Assembly: GCF_003463825.1 (NCBI RefSeq)
Contig: NZ_QSDY01000001.1
Span: forward strand, 1-64,000
Direction of reading: 5' to 3'
Length of the DNA: 64,000 nucleotides
Source: Veillonella sp. AM51-8BH
GTDB lineage: Bacteria; Bacillota; Negativicutes; Veillonellales; Veillonellaceae
The first letter of the stretch is position 1. Each line of letters opens with the position of its first letter. This document shows positions 48,210 through 58,592 of this stretch, piece by piece. Position numbers and translations under genes: made by a program. Below the pieces are notes generated by a model that did no database searches, was not told the origin of the DNA, and saw nothing but the letters and a program-made list of their open reading frames with translations.

Positions 48210-48789
48210 GGATAGACACATTAATTTAATGCCTCGTTCGTTATATTGGCATAGTATATGGCACAGATATCGATATTATCTATATGGAATGAGTATTATA
48301 TACGGAATAGTAGGATTATTATCTCTAGGTTATTGCTGGTCTAGTTACGAACATTATAAAGCTGAAAAATCAGAACTATTGAGTCTATTACAAAATCCAC
48401 AGTATCAGTCTATAGGGAAACAGTATGCAGATATAATAGCCGTTAAAGATCAAATTCTCAAGAATAGTTCAAAAAATAATACATCATCTATGATTCAAAA
48501 TACTATAGTCCTATATGTCATTGATATAGCTATGGAGCAAGGAATTAGTTTACAACACCTCAATATAAAGGATGAACATATTAGTGTAGATGGTATAGGC
48601 CATAGTGATGAAGCATGCCGTAAATTTATAGCTAGTCTTCAACAAAGGTTAATTGGAATGGATTGTCATGGAACAGTTAAAGCAGATCAAGGTATATATA
48701 CATTCCATATGGAAGGATCTAAAGGAGAGCACAACACATCCAGTAGAGAAGATAGTAATGATCATACTAGTGTGGGGCATCATCATTAG
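48193..48789 (+). CDS. pilN: Pilus assembly protein PilN-like
   Basis: A bitopic membrane protein with the PilN hallmark near its N-terminus, HINLMPRSL (compare INLLP), which in other systems is the peptide bound by PilM. One membrane helix (YYLYGMSIIYGIVGLLSLGY) and a periplasmic coiled coil follow. The start is uncertain: TTG 48193 has AAGGGGG ten bases upstream, TTG 48163 and ATG 48229 are alternatives; the first would remain cytoplasmically sensible. The start overlaps pilM by 17 bases. The C-terminus is His- and Ser-rich. Confidence 0.65.
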   Translation: MAWAGKDRHINLMPRSLYWHSIWHRYRYYLYGMSIIYGIVGLLSLGYCWSSYEHYKAEKSELLSLLQNPQYQSIGKQYADIIAVKDQILKNSSKNNTSSMIQNTIVLYVIDIAMEQGISLQHLNIKDEHISVDGIGHSDEACRKFIASLQQRLIGMDCHGTVKADQGIYTFHMEGSKGEHNTSSREDSNDHTSVGHHH

Positions 48790-49186
48790 TATTGCACTAT
48801 ATGGGTATATTAGCTTAGATCACAAAGCGACTCATTTGAAAGAACGACAAGAAAACTATGTTATCCAAATGCAGGCTGAGTCAGATTATATCGTATCTAA
48901 GGAAGCAAAATTACTAGCATCTTTTACAGAAAATAAGTTATGGAACACGAGTTCTAATACTAGTATTTTTGAGTCTTTGCAAGGAGAACCATTAATGATT
49001 GTTAGTACTGATGAGCATGAAGGTGTATTAGAGTTAAATTTATTAGGAAGTACAGAACGCCTTATCAACTGGATTAATACTGTTGAAGCAAAAGACCCTT
49101 CACGCCGTATAGAAATCGAGGACATAGAAAGGAAAGGCAATGTAGTGTATGTACATTGTGCAGTAAAACCGACTATGAGACCTTAA
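48758..49186 (+). CDS. pilO: Pilus assembly protein PilO-like
   Basis: Membrane-anchored periplasmic protein: MIILVWGIIISIALYGYISL, a coiled coil and a small alpha/beta domain (LMIVSTDEHEGVLELNLLGSTERLINWI) that resembles PilO/GspM. ATG 48758 is the conservative start; in-frame ATGs at 48653 and 48668 would overlap pilN by over 120 bases. It closes the pilus operon. pilP and the secretin pilQ, usual partners, are not present in the window. Confidence 0.6.
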   Translation: MIILVWGIIISIALYGYISLDHKATHLKERQENYVIQMQAESDYIVSKEAKLLASFTENKLWNTSSNTSIFESLQGEPLMIVSTDEHEGVLELNLLGSTERLINWINTVEAKDPSRRIEIEDIERKGNVVYVHCAVKPTMRP

Positions 49187-49215
49187 TATATATTCTTATA
49201 TAGTAATATTAATAG

Positions 49216-49258
49216 AGACAGATTATAGATTGTTATTCTATAGTCTGTCTTTGTTTTT
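49216..49258 (+). terminator. Rho-independent terminator of the pilus operon
   Basis: AGACAGATTATAG pairs with CTATAGTCTGTCT (one T-G pair) and runs into TTGTTTTT. Confidence 0.88.
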
Positions 49259-49278
49259 GTGACATTTTATAGTACAAT
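49251..49278 (+). promoter_or_regulatory. Candidate promoter of aroK-pfkA
   Basis: TTGTTT, 16 bases, TACAAT (49273-49278). The -35 overlaps the U-run of the pilus terminator. Confidence 0.5.
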
Positions 49279-49311
49279 GAAGGATATGAAATAATAAGGG
49301 GCACATAACAG

Positions 49312-50226
49312 ATGATAATAAAACGAAATATTATGCTCATCGGTTCTATGGGGAGTGGCAAGAGCCATTTCGGTCGTAATCTTGCGGAACGCAAGGGATG
49401 GCAATTTGTAGATACCGATCGCGTATTAGAAGGTCGTTTTGGGTTGCCTATTGCTGAAATATTCAAGAAAATTGGGGAAAAAGCATTCCGACGTGCAGAA
49501 ATGGATGTACTGAAAAAGGTTTGCTTATATCACGAAGCAGTCATCTCCGTAGGTGGTAATTTTCCCATTGAACATCGCACATTAAAGGTATTGAAGAAAT
49601 ATTCTTATATCATTGGTATCCGAGCTGCACAATTTCGCATTGTCAGTCGTGTGAATCGCCGTATTGGGAAACGGCCAACCATGGATTATAACAATGTTCA
49701 TGCCTTTGTACATGCTATGATACAATCCTGGAAACCGGTGTATAAGCAGTGTGATTTTGTACTAGATACAACAAATGGTCGGACCTATGATTTTATGCAA
49801 CGTATTGAGGATGAGTTAGTAACCTCAGGTGTTCAATTTAAAGCAAGACGTCAACCCAATGATACGGAAAATAGAGATGGTAAACAGTCATTTCAAGAAT
49901 CACAATTTAATAATTCTCTAAGAAACAAATTTGATAATCATGAATTATCTAAAACACAACGCTTTAATAAAAGGATTTCTAATGATACGGAAACCAAGCA
50001 GATAGTCTTGAAAAAAGAACTTTCTGATAAGGTGGCATCTTATAGAGCGGGTAATGATAAACGTCGCAAACATAAGAAATCTAATCAAGCAATTACAGGA
50101 CATAAGACAGAAACTATATCCAAACAACGTACACCACAAGGGGGTAATGGATATGAGAAAAATCGCAATACTAACAAGCGGCGGAGACGCACCTGGAATG
50201 AACGCCGTCATAAGAGCGCTAACTAG
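49312..50226 (+). CDS. aroK: Shikimate kinase with long basic C-terminal extension
   Basis: Phosphorylates shikimate in aromatic amino acid synthesis. Residues 1 to about 170 are a standard kinase: Walker A GSMGSGKS (11-18), DTD at 34-36, substrate-binding FRRAEMDVL, SVGGNFP in place of the usual GGG, and the lid NRRIGKRPTMD. Then come about 130 residues of Lys, Asn, Gln and Arg-rich low-complexity sequence. That part stays open while the other two frames are full of stops, so it is probably coding, but its last 74 bases overlap pfkA. A lost base after about 50045 would instead end it at TAA 50052-50054 (triple stop TAATGATAA). Confidence 0.85.
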   Translation: MIIKRNIMLIGSMGSGKSHFGRNLAERKGWQFVDTDRVLEGRFGLPIAEIFKKIGEKAFRRAEMDVLKKVCLYHEAVISVGGNFPIEHRTLKVLKKYSYIIGIRAAQFRIVSRVNRRIGKRPTMDYNNVHAFVHAMIQSWKPVYKQCDFVLDTTNGRTYDFMQRIEDELVTSGVQFKARRQPNDTENRDGKQSFQESQFNNSLRNKFDNHELSKTQRFNKRISNDTETKQIVLKKELSDKVASYRAGNDKRRKHKKSNQAITGHKTETISKQRTPQGGNGYEKNRNTNKRRRRTWNERRHKSAN

Positions 50227-51112
50227 AAAAGCCATTCATGAAGGCTTTGAAGTTTTCGGTATTGAACGTGGCTATTTAGGTATTATGGAAGAACAATTTG
50301 TTCCTTTAGCAAACCGTTCTGTAGGTGGCATTATTACTCAAGGCGGTACCATGCTAAAAACAGCTCGTTTTCCTGAGTTTCAAAATGAAGATGTTCAGCG
50401 TAAAGCTTACGATATTTTGAAAGCCCATAGCATTGACCACCTTATTGTTATCGGTGGCGATGGTTCTATGCGAGGCGCTACGAGTTTAGCTAAGCTTGGT
50501 ATGTCTACCATGACGATTCCCTGTACCATAGATAATGATATGGGCGGCACTCAATATACGATAGGCTTTGATACGGCGCTCAATACTGTAGTTGATGCGG
50601 TTGGAAGAATTCGTGATACATCTAATTCCCATGAACGGGTAGCCATTGTAGAGGTAATGGGGCGTAAAGCAGGTCATATTGCACTTAAAGCTGGCCTTGC
50701 CTGTGGTGCTGAAATTGTACTCGTTCCTGAAAATCCTATGCCTTTACATGAGGTCTGTCGTCATTTAAAGGAAACACAGATTCGGGGTAAAGAATATAGT
50801 GTGATACTCGTTGCTGAAGGTGCATATAATAGTGGAGAAGTAAAATCCTTCATTAAGGAGCATACGGAATTTGATCCAAGTTTGACTGTATTAGGATATT
50901 TACAACGCGGTGGCGGTCCTTCTGCATTCGATGCTATTTTATCGGCACGTATGAGTGAAACTTGTATTGAGTTATTAATGAATGATACAGATAATCGATT
51001 ATTGGGCTATATAGATGGTCATATTCGTCCTATTTCCTATCAAGAGGCAGAAAGTCTTAATTTCCCTATCAATGATAAGGACTATACACTTTTATCGATC
51101 TTAAGCAGTTGA
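50153..51112 (+). CDS. pfkA: ATP-dependent 6-phosphofructokinase
   Basis: Commits fructose 6-phosphate to glycolysis; its product fructose-1,6-bisphosphate is the CggR inducer. 319 residues from ATG 50153 (AAGGGGG at 50138-50144). Motifs: ILTSGGDAPGMNAVIR, GGTMLKTARF, IGGDGSMRGA, the catalytic CTIDNDMGGTQYTIGFDTA, EVMGRKAGHIAL and LGYLQRGGGPSAFD. The usual Tyr in GGDGSYxGA is Met here. In-frame upstream ATGs lie within aroK and lack ribosome sites. Confidence 0.96.
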   Translation: MRKIAILTSGGDAPGMNAVIRALTRKAIHEGFEVFGIERGYLGIMEEQFVPLANRSVGGIITQGGTMLKTARFPEFQNEDVQRKAYDILKAHSIDHLIVIGGDGSMRGATSLAKLGMSTMTIPCTIDNDMGGTQYTIGFDTALNTVVDAVGRIRDTSNSHERVAIVEVMGRKAGHIALKAGLACGAEIVLVPENPMPLHEVCRHLKETQIRGKEYSVILVAEGAYNSGEVKSFIKEHTEFDPSLTVLGYLQRGGGPSAFDAILSARMSETCIELLMNDTDNRLLGYIDGHIRPISYQEAESLNFPINDKDYTLLSILSS

Positions 51113-51120
51113 TATTATCT

Positions 51121-51147
51121 AATGACCCGAAAGGGTCATTTTCTTTT
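51121..51147 (+). terminator. Rho-independent terminator of pfkA
   Basis: AATGACCC, loop GAAA, GGGTCATT and TTCTTTTT. Confidence 0.93.
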
Positions 51148-51177
51148 TATCATCATTTATTCATTAATGAAATTATA

Positions 51178-51206
51178 TTGCATAAAAGTAATTGGTATTG
51201 TATAAT
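51178..51206 (+). promoter_or_regulatory. Promoter of the MacAB-like operon
   Basis: TTGCAT (51178-51183), 17 bases, TATAAT (51201-51206). The start codon is 75 bases further; the leader has no recognised motif. Confidence 0.78.
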
Positions 51207-51281
51207 TTAAAATTACTAATAGTATTGTTAGGAACGATACATGTTGTGCCAATATCTTCGTTTTAATATAAGGAGATTATA

Positions 51282-52364
51282 ATGAAAGAATTTTTACAAA
51301 AGCATCGTAAACGCATTATTGCAGGTGCTGTTGTTCTTTGTGTTCTTGGTGGTGGTACATACTACTACATGCATAGCGAAGGTTCTAAGCAAACACAAAA
51401 CTTATATACTACTGGTAAGGTAGAAAAGGGTGATGTAAAAACTAGTATTAGTGCAACTGGTACTATTAACCCTGTCAATTATGTAGACGTTTCTACGAAT
51501 GTGGCTGGTAAGCTTGAAAAAGTCTTAGTAAAAGAGAATGATCAAGTTACAGCTGGTCAAGTTATTGCTTATATTGATACACGTCAATTGCAAGCCTCTG
51601 CAGATGATGCACGAGCTGCATTAGCTAAGGCAGAACTTGATATGAATCGTTATAAAGCATTAGCAGACCAAAATGCTATCGCTCAACAAACCTATGATGA
51701 TTCTGTAACATCTTATGAACGTGCAAAATCTACGTATGACCGGGCAGCAGCAGATTTAAGCGATGCTACAATTACAGCACCAATGTCTGGCACTGTTATA
51801 GGCACACCATTGAAAGCTGGTCAAACTATCAGTACTGGTATTTCTACACAAATGATTATCGCTACTATTGCAGATTTAAGTGACTTAGAAATTTACTTAA
51901 CTGTAGATGAAACAGATATTGGTAGTATCAAACAGGGCGCTAAAGTAGAATTTACAGTAGACTCTAAGCCAGGTGAAACTTTCACAGGTTACGTGTCTGA
52001 AATTGCAAAAGGTACAAAAGGCAATATGGGCGCTACAAGCAATAGCGTTGTGTACTATACCGTAAAAGTTCAAATTCCTGAAAATATTTCCAACAATTTC
52101 TTACCATCTATGACGGCTCGTGCAACTATCTCTGGTGAAGATATTAAAAATACATTGGTAGTACCTCTTACTGCAGTGCGTACAGATAAGCAAGGGGAAT
52201 ATGTATATGTTATTAAAGATGGTCAGCCAGTACGTACAGCTGTTTCTACAGGTGTGACTGGTGATACTAATGTACAAATTCTAAAAGGTTTATCTGAAGG
52301 TGATGAAATCATCGTAAGTGGTGATGTAACAGCACCTAAGAATAATAGCCGTGGACCGTTCTAA
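51282..52364 (+). CDS. Periplasmic adaptor of a MacAB-like exporter
   Basis: Membrane-fusion (HlyD/MacA) protein of 360 residues that links an inner-membrane ABC transporter to an outer-membrane channel. N-terminal anchor at about 12-30, lipoyl half-domains GTINPVNYVDVSTNVAG and DATITAPMSGTVIG flanking a helical hairpin (LQASADDARAALAKAELDMN, then IAQQTYDDSVTSYERAKSTY), a beta-barrel domain (VDETDIGSIKQGAKVEFTVD) and a membrane-proximal domain (LVVPLTAVRTDKQGEYVYV). AAGGAG precedes ATG 51282. No TolC gene is nearby. Substrate unknown. Confidence 0.9.
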   Translation: MKEFLQKHRKRIIAGAVVLCVLGGGTYYYMHSEGSKQTQNLYTTGKVEKGDVKTSISATGTINPVNYVDVSTNVAGKLEKVLVKENDQVTAGQVIAYIDTRQLQASADDARAALAKAELDMNRYKALADQNAIAQQTYDDSVTSYERAKSTYDRAAADLSDATITAPMSGTVIGTPLKAGQTISTGISTQMIIATIADLSDLEIYLTVDETDIGSIKQGAKVEFTVDSKPGETFTGYVSEIAKGTKGNMGATSNSVVYYTVKVQIPENISNNFLPSMTARATISGEDIKNTLVVPLTAVRTDKQGEYVYVIKDGQPVRTAVSTGVTGDTNVQILKGLSEGDEIIVSGDVTAPKNNSRGPF

Positions 52365-52376
52365 TAGTAGGTGAAT

Positions 52377-53099
52377 ATGAATCAAGCAGTAATCGATATA
52401 CAAGGGATTACGAAGACCTATGTAAATGGTAAATTATCGGTGCCTGTTCTACATGGGATCGATTTACAGGTCAACAAAGGCGAATTTGTGTCTATTATGG
52501 GGCCATCTGGTTCTGGTAAATCTACCTTTATGAACATACTTGGTTGTTTAGATAGACCAACAACAGGTTCATACCGCCTAAATGGCGATGAGGTTGCTAC
52601 CTTATCCGACGATGAATTGGCCTTTGTACGAAACAAACAAATAGGCTTTGTATTCCAAAGTTTTAACTTATTAACAAAATTGACAGCTTTAGAGAATGTG
52701 GCGCTCCCTATGATTTATGCAGGGATGGATAAAAAGTCACGTAATGAACGTGCCGCTGCATTGTTATCCTCTGTTGGCCTTGGAGATCGTATGGATCACT
52801 TGCCATCTGAGTTATCTGGTGGTCAGCGTCAACGTGTAGCCATAGCTCGCGCGTTAGCGAATAATCCGGCTATCATCATGGCCGATGAACCGACAGGTAA
52901 CCTTGACTCCAAGTCGACTATTGATGTTATGAATATCTTTAGAGGTCTCTATGATGAAGGGCGTACAATTATCCTCGTTACTCATGAACCTGAAATTGCA
53001 ACCTATGCAAGTCGTAATGTAGTATTGCGTGATGGTTTGATTGTAGAGGATTCTCAAAATCTTAATATGACGCCTGTACAGGAGGTGCCACATGTATAA
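52377..53099 (+). CDS. ABC transporter ATP-binding protein, MacB/LolD type
   Basis: ATPase of 240 residues from ATG 52377 (AGGTG upstream; GTG 52371 is also in frame). Walker A MGPSGSGKST, Q-loop GFVFQSFNLLTKLTALENV, signature LSGGQRQRVAIARAL, Walker B IIMADEPTGNLDSKST and H-loop ILVTHEPEI. This subfamily pairs with permeases of the FtsX/MacB type, encoded next; the stop overlaps that start by eight bases. Confidence 0.95.
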   Translation: MNQAVIDIQGITKTYVNGKLSVPVLHGIDLQVNKGEFVSIMGPSGSGKSTFMNILGCLDRPTTGSYRLNGDEVATLSDDELAFVRNKQIGFVFQSFNLLTKLTALENVALPMIYAGMDKKSRNERAAALLSSVGLGDRMDHLPSELSGGQRQRVAIARALANNPAIIMADEPTGNLDSKSTIDVMNIFRGLYDEGRTIILVTHEPEIATYASRNVVLRDGLIVEDSQNLNMTPVQEVPHV

Positions 53100-54302
53100 A
53101 GAGAGTTTCTTAATGGCATGGGCATCCCTCATTGCTAATAAAATGCGTTCCATTTTAACCATGTTAGGCATCATCATCGGTGTAGCTGCCGTAATTGCCT
53201 TAGTATCTATTGGTAATGGTGTAAAGCAAGATATTCAAAACTCCATCTCTAGCTTAGGATCTATCTATTGATGGTTATGCCTGGGGCACCACGCACACCA
53301 GGGGTTCGACCTTCTGCAGGTTCTATGAAGTCTTTAAAGGTTTCTGATTACGAAGCGATTTCAAAATTGGATGGTGTAAGAGCTGCCAGTCCGATGACAA
53401 ATGGTTCGTATGTAGTAATTTATCAAAATAAAAACTGGACCACTTCTGTATCTGGTGTTAGTTATAATTATTTAGATGTAAACAATTGGTCTATGAAATC
53501 TGGTCGCTTCTTATCTGAAAAGAATGTACAGAATCGTGAACGCGTTGCAGTAGTAGGTAAAACAGTTGTTAAAAATCTATTTGGTGATGAAGATCCAGTA
53601 GGTGCAGAAATTCGTGTTAAAAACATTCCGTTCCGTATCATTGGTGTCCTTAATAGTAAGGGTAGTGGTGCTATGGGTAATGACCAAGATGATATGGTTA
53701 TTATCCCGTATACTACAGCCATGGAACGGGTAGAAGGTGTTGATTATCTTCGAATGATCTACGTAACAGGTAAGGATGAAAACGGTATCGATCGTTTACA
53801 ATCCGATATTGAAAACCTGTTGCGCGTACGTCATGGAATCAAGGATACTAATCTAGATGATTTCAATATTCAGAACATGAACTCCATCATGGAAACTATG
53901 GAGGAAACTACAGGAACATTAACATTATTCCTTGGTGCTGTAGCTGCTATCTCGCTCGTTGTTGGTGGTATTGGCATTATGAATATTATGCTCGTATCAG
54001 TAACAGAACGGACAAGAGAAATTGGGGTGCGTAAGGCTTTAGGTGCAACTTATAGTGTTATCGTTACACAGTTCCTTATCGAGGCTGTTGTTATCAGTCT
54101 GATGGGGGGCATTATAGGGATTATACTCGGCATAGGCTCATCTAAGCTGATTGGCATGGCTTCGGGTATGAGTACGGTTATATCTGTACCAACTATTGTA
54201 ATGTCTTTTGCCTTCTCTATGGCAATAGGTTTGATCTTTGGTATTTATCCAGCTCGCAAGGCGGCAAAACTTAATCCAATTGATGCATTACATTATGAAT
54301 AG
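53092..54302 (+). CDS. ABC transporter permease, MacB type, frameshifted
   Basis: Mechanotransmission permease: N-terminal helix MAWASLIANKMRSILTMLG and IIIGVAAVIALVSIG, a large periplasmic MacB domain (RVAVVGKTVVKNLFGDEDPV, GAEIRVKNIPFRIIGVLNS) and three C-terminal FtsX helices ending VTERTREIGVRKALGAT, then GIYPARKAAKLNPIDAL. Starts at ATG 53092. Near 53262 GGATCTATCTATTG replaces GGATCTAATCTATTG; one A restored reads SSLGSNLLMVMPGAPRTPG and gives 403 residues, normal for the family. Works with the two preceding genes. Confidence 0.9.
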
Positions 54303-54363
54303 TCTTAAACTGTAAGTTTCTATTTTTAAGAACATACTAATAAATAGATAGAGTTATTCGCAT

Positions 54364-54411
54364 ATGGTGCGTTGCATGATACAATATGTATGATGTAACG
54401 CACCATTTTTA
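54364..54411 (+). terminator. Rho-independent terminator of the MacAB-like operon
   Basis: ATGGTGCGTT pairs with AACGCACCAT around a long loop and is followed by TTTTTAT. The next 115 bases to the thioesterase gene contain no gene I can support. Confidence 0.85.
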
Positions 54412-54527
54412 TATGCTTGTATGTAATTTGTGCTATATACTTATGAAATTTTCATGCAAGCAATTTGTAATAAACGGGATATGTAGATTACCTAATCTAC
54501 GGGTAAGTATATTGAATGGAGAAACTT

Positions 54528-54992
54528 ATGGCTACAACATTGTTAGAATATTTCAACGAATTACGAAATCAGAATCCATTTTCTTGGGTAAAAGATTCTG
54601 AAATTACAGCAGTTGAACCAGGTCATGCGGAAATGACCTTACAAACAAATGATACAGAGTATTGTAATTTCCGAGGGGATTTACATGGTGCCGTTTGTAT
54701 TGGTTTAGCAGATAGTGTAATGGGGACCGCTTGTTTCACATTGGGCAAATCTGTTAGCACTATTGATCTTAATGGTAACTATGTGAAAGCTGTTAAGGGT
54801 GGTACTGTATTGCGTGGTGTAGCCAATGTAGAGCATAATGGTAAAACAACTATGGTTGCTACAGCACGTATCTATAATGAGTTAGGTGAACTTGTTCACT
54901 TGGCACGTGGTACATTTTTTGTACTAGAAGAGAAGTCATTACCTGAATTACCATGGCGTTTTATTGAAGAAGACAACCCTGATTTGGTATAA
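54528..54992 (+). CDS. PaaI-family thioesterase
   Basis: Hotdog-fold acyl-CoA thioesterase-like protein of 154 residues. The core NFRGDLHGAVCIGLADSVMG (Gly, His/Gly and acidic residue on the long helix) and STIDLNGNYVKAVKGGTVLR followed by GVANVEHNGKT match the PaaI/YdiI group; the N-in-place-of-His pattern in HGA is conserved. ATG 54528 is preferred because TGGAGAAA precedes it; ATG 54516 is in frame. Substrate unknown. Located just before pheS without obvious functional link. Confidence 0.83.
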   Translation: MATTLLEYFNELRNQNPFSWVKDSEITAVEPGHAEMTLQTNDTEYCNFRGDLHGAVCIGLADSVMGTACFTLGKSVSTIDLNGNYVKAVKGGTVLRGVANVEHNGKTTMVATARIYNELGELVHLARGTFFVLEEKSLPELPWRFIEEDNPDLV

Positions 54993-55028
54993 TATAGTTT
55001 AGACTTTTAAATATAGGAGGATGCTTTA

Positions 55029-56050
<1,022 letters not shown>

Positions 56051-56059
56051 GAGGAACTC

Positions 56060-58504
56060 ATGAAAGCAAGTTTACAGTGGATGAACGAATACGTGCCTGT
56101 GGATATGAATCGTCCTGCTCAAGAATTGGCCGATGAATTAACACAAGCAGGGATTCCTGTAGAAGATGTCATTGCTATGGATAATGGCATTAAGAAAATT
56201 TATACTGGTAAAATCGTTGAAATTACGAAACATCCAGATGCAGATAAATTACAAGTATGTCAAGTTGAATGCCTTACTGAAGAAGGTGAGCCTGTTACAA
56301 AACAAATCGTAACAGCAGCAACAAATGTAGCGGTAGGTCAAATCGTACCTGTAGCGTACCATAAATCTCGCTTAGCTGATGGAACAGAAATTAAAAAAGG
56401 TAAATTGCGCGGCGAGGTATCTGAAGGTATGTTCTGTTCTGTTGCAGAATTTGGTATCTCCAGCGATTTAGTATTGCCAGAAGAAGCACAAGGTATTTAT
56501 ATCTTTCCTGAAGGCACACCAATCGGCCTTGATGTAAAAGATGTATTAGGCTTAAACGATACAGTATATGAATTTGAATTGACTGCAAACCGTGCGGACT
56601 GTTTCTCCATGGTTGGTTTATCCCGTGAATTCGGCATAATGACAAATCAAAAAGCTTTATTCCCTGTTATCATGGTTAACGAAAATGGTGAGTCCATTGA
56701 AGGCAAAGCATCTGTATCTATCGAAGCGGATGATCTTTGCACACGATTCATGTCTCGTATCGTTACAGATGTAAAGGTTGAACCATCCCCATTGTGGATG
56801 CAAAATCGTTTGCGTAACAGCGGCATTCGTCCTATTAATAATGTAGTAGACGTAACAAACTATGTTATGTTAGAACTTGGTCAACCCATGCATGCCTATG
56901 ACTATGACCATGTAAAAGGTCATCAACTAGTGGCAAGACGTGCTAAAAATGGTGAAGTTCTTGTTACACTTGATGGTTCTGAACGTGAATTGAATGACTC
57001 TATGCTTATTATTGCCGATGCAGAACGCCCAGTAGGTGTAGCTGGTATCATGGGTGGCTTTGATAGTGAAGTAACAAATGAAACTACTACTGTTATGCTT
57101 GAAGCGGCTGTGTTTAATGGACCATCCATTCGCCGCACTGCAAAAGCGCTTGGTATGCGTTCTGAAGCATCTGGACGTTTTGAACGTGGTGTAAACCATA
57201 AATACACTGCCTATGCTATCGATAGAGCAGCACAGTTGTTGCAGCAAATTTGCCCATCCTGTAAAGTTGATGTAGGCATTATCGATGTATACAAGAACCC
57301 TGTAGAGCAACATACAGTTACTTTCACAGCAAAACAAATCAACGATTACTTGGGTACAAATATCGAAAAAGACGAAATGGTTCGCATTTTGACTGCTCTT
57401 GAATTCGTTGTAACTGAAGAAGGGGACCAATTATCTGCCCTCGTTCCAACATGGCGCGGTGACGTAACAGTAATGCCTGATATCGCTGAAGAGGTAGCTC
57501 GTATTTATAACTATGATAATATTGCTCCTACAATTCCTGTAGCCGTATTGTCCTCTGGTGGTATGACGCCTAAGAAAGCTCTTACGAAAGAGGTAACACA
57601 TACGTTAGCTAAATTGGGTATGACTCAAATCGTTACATTTAGCTTTATGCATAAAGATGGCCTTTCCAATATGATGCTTCCTGAAGGGGATAGCCGTTAT
57701 ACAGCCATTCCAATTTTGAATCCTATTTCCGAAGAATTCCCTTATATGCGTACTACATTGGTGCCGGCTGTTATCGAAGCTGCCAAACGCAATATTGCGC
57801 AACAAAATAAGGATCTTTGGTTGTTTGAAACAGCGAATGTATATGAACCAAAAGCATTGCCTTTGACAGAGGTACCTCATGAACGCCCTATGGCTTGTGG
57901 TATCTTGATGGGCAAGGCAAACCAAGCTGGCTGGAACCAAGCAGAACGCACTACAGATTTCTATGATGTAAAAGGCATTGTAGATGCGTTGTTAGCTGAA
58001 TTAGGCGTTACAGGCTACGAAATTAATCGTAGCACTGAACCTTACTTCCACCCAGGCGTAAGTGCTCAATACGTAGTTGATGGTAAAATGATTGCTCAAT
58101 ATGGTGAATTACATCCACAAGTGAGCAAAAACTTTGATTTACCAGGAAAAGTATACATGTTTGAAATCGATTTGGAAGCAGTATTATCCTTAACGATTCC
58201 ACCATTCCGCTATACATCTTTCAGTAAATTCCCAGGTACTAGCCGTGACCTTGCTATTGTAGCACCTGTGTCCGTATCTAGTGGCGAAATTTTATCTATC
58301 ATTAAAGAGCATGGTGGTGAATATTTAGAAAGTGCATCTATCTTCGACGTTTACGAAGGTGAACATATCGAAGCTGGTTACCGCAGTCTTGCATACAACT
58401 TGCAATTCCGCTCTATGGAAGGCACGTTGAATGATGAAGATATTGATGGTAACATTCAAGCTATTATCGATGCATTAGCAGAAATTAACTGCAGATTACG
58501 TTAA
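56060..58504 (+). CDS. pheT: Phenylalanine-tRNA ligase beta subunit
   Basis: 814 residues, normal for bacteria. Domains in order: N-terminal strand region and EMAP-type tRNA-binding domain (about 40-150: ITKHPDADKLQVCQVE, GEVSEGMFCSVAEFGI), B3/B4 editing region (about 210-390, NVVDVTNYVMLELGQPMHAYD), B5 domain (VTFTAKQINDYLGTNI), the pseudo-catalytic core (TPKKALTKEVTHTLAKLGM) and the C-terminal anticodon-binding FDX-ACB domain (FSKFPGTSRDLAIVAPVSVS). AGGAGG precedes ATG 56060, nine bases after pheS. Confidence 0.97.
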   Translation: MKASLQWMNEYVPVDMNRPAQELADELTQAGIPVEDVIAMDNGIKKIYTGKIVEITKHPDADKLQVCQVECLTEEGEPVTKQIVTAATNVAVGQIVPVAYHKSRLADGTEIKKGKLRGEVSEGMFCSVAEFGISSDLVLPEEAQGIYIFPEGTPIGLDVKDVLGLNDTVYEFELTANRADCFSMVGLSREFGIMTNQKALFPVIMVNENGESIEGKASVSIEADDLCTRFMSRIVTDVKVEPSPLWMQNRLRNSGIRPINNVVDVTNYVMLELGQPMHAYDYDHVKGHQLVARRAKNGEVLVTLDGSERELNDSMLIIADAERPVGVAGIMGGFDSEVTNETTTVMLEAAVFNGPSIRRTAKALGMRSEASGRFERGVNHKYTAYAIDRAAQLLQQICPSCKVDVGIIDVYKNPVEQHTVTFTAKQINDYLGTNIEKDEMVRILTALEFVVTEEGDQLSALVPTWRGDVTVMPDIAEEVARIYNYDNIAPTIPVAVLSSGGMTPKKALTKEVTHTLAKLGMTQIVTFSFMHKDGLSNMMLPEGDSRYTAIPILNPISEEFPYMRTTLVPAVIEAAKRNIAQQNKDLWLFETANVYEPKALPLTEVPHERPMACGILMGKANQAGWNQAERTTDFYDVKGIVDALLAELGVTGYEINRSTEPYFHPGVSAQYVVDGKMIAQYGELHPQVSKNFDLPGKVYMFEIDLEAVLSLTIPPFRYTSFSKFPGTSRDLAIVAPVSVSSGEILSIIKEHGGEYLESASIFDVYEGEHIEAGYRSLAYNLQFRSMEGTLNDEDIDGNIQAIIDALAEINCRLR

Positions 58505-58521
58505 TCTCAAGCAGTATATTG

Positions 58522-58551
58522 AAAGGGTTTACCATATGGTAAACCCTTTTA
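58522..58551 (+). terminator. Rho-independent terminator of pheST
   Basis: A perfect palindrome AAAGGGTTTACC-ATAT-GGTAAACCCTTT plus T. Confidence 0.88.
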
Positions 58552-58592
58552 GTACTATAGTTATACCTTTAGTTAGGTAGAAAGGATTATCC

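Noticed and set aside
54386-54601. Small ORF of 71 codons upstream of the thioesterase
   Set aside because: It starts in a terminator hairpin, has no ribosome site and overlaps the thioesterase gene in another frame.
54993-55028. T-box riboswitch before pheST
   Set aside because: Only 36 bases separate the previous gene from pheS and no T-box core or antiterminator is present.
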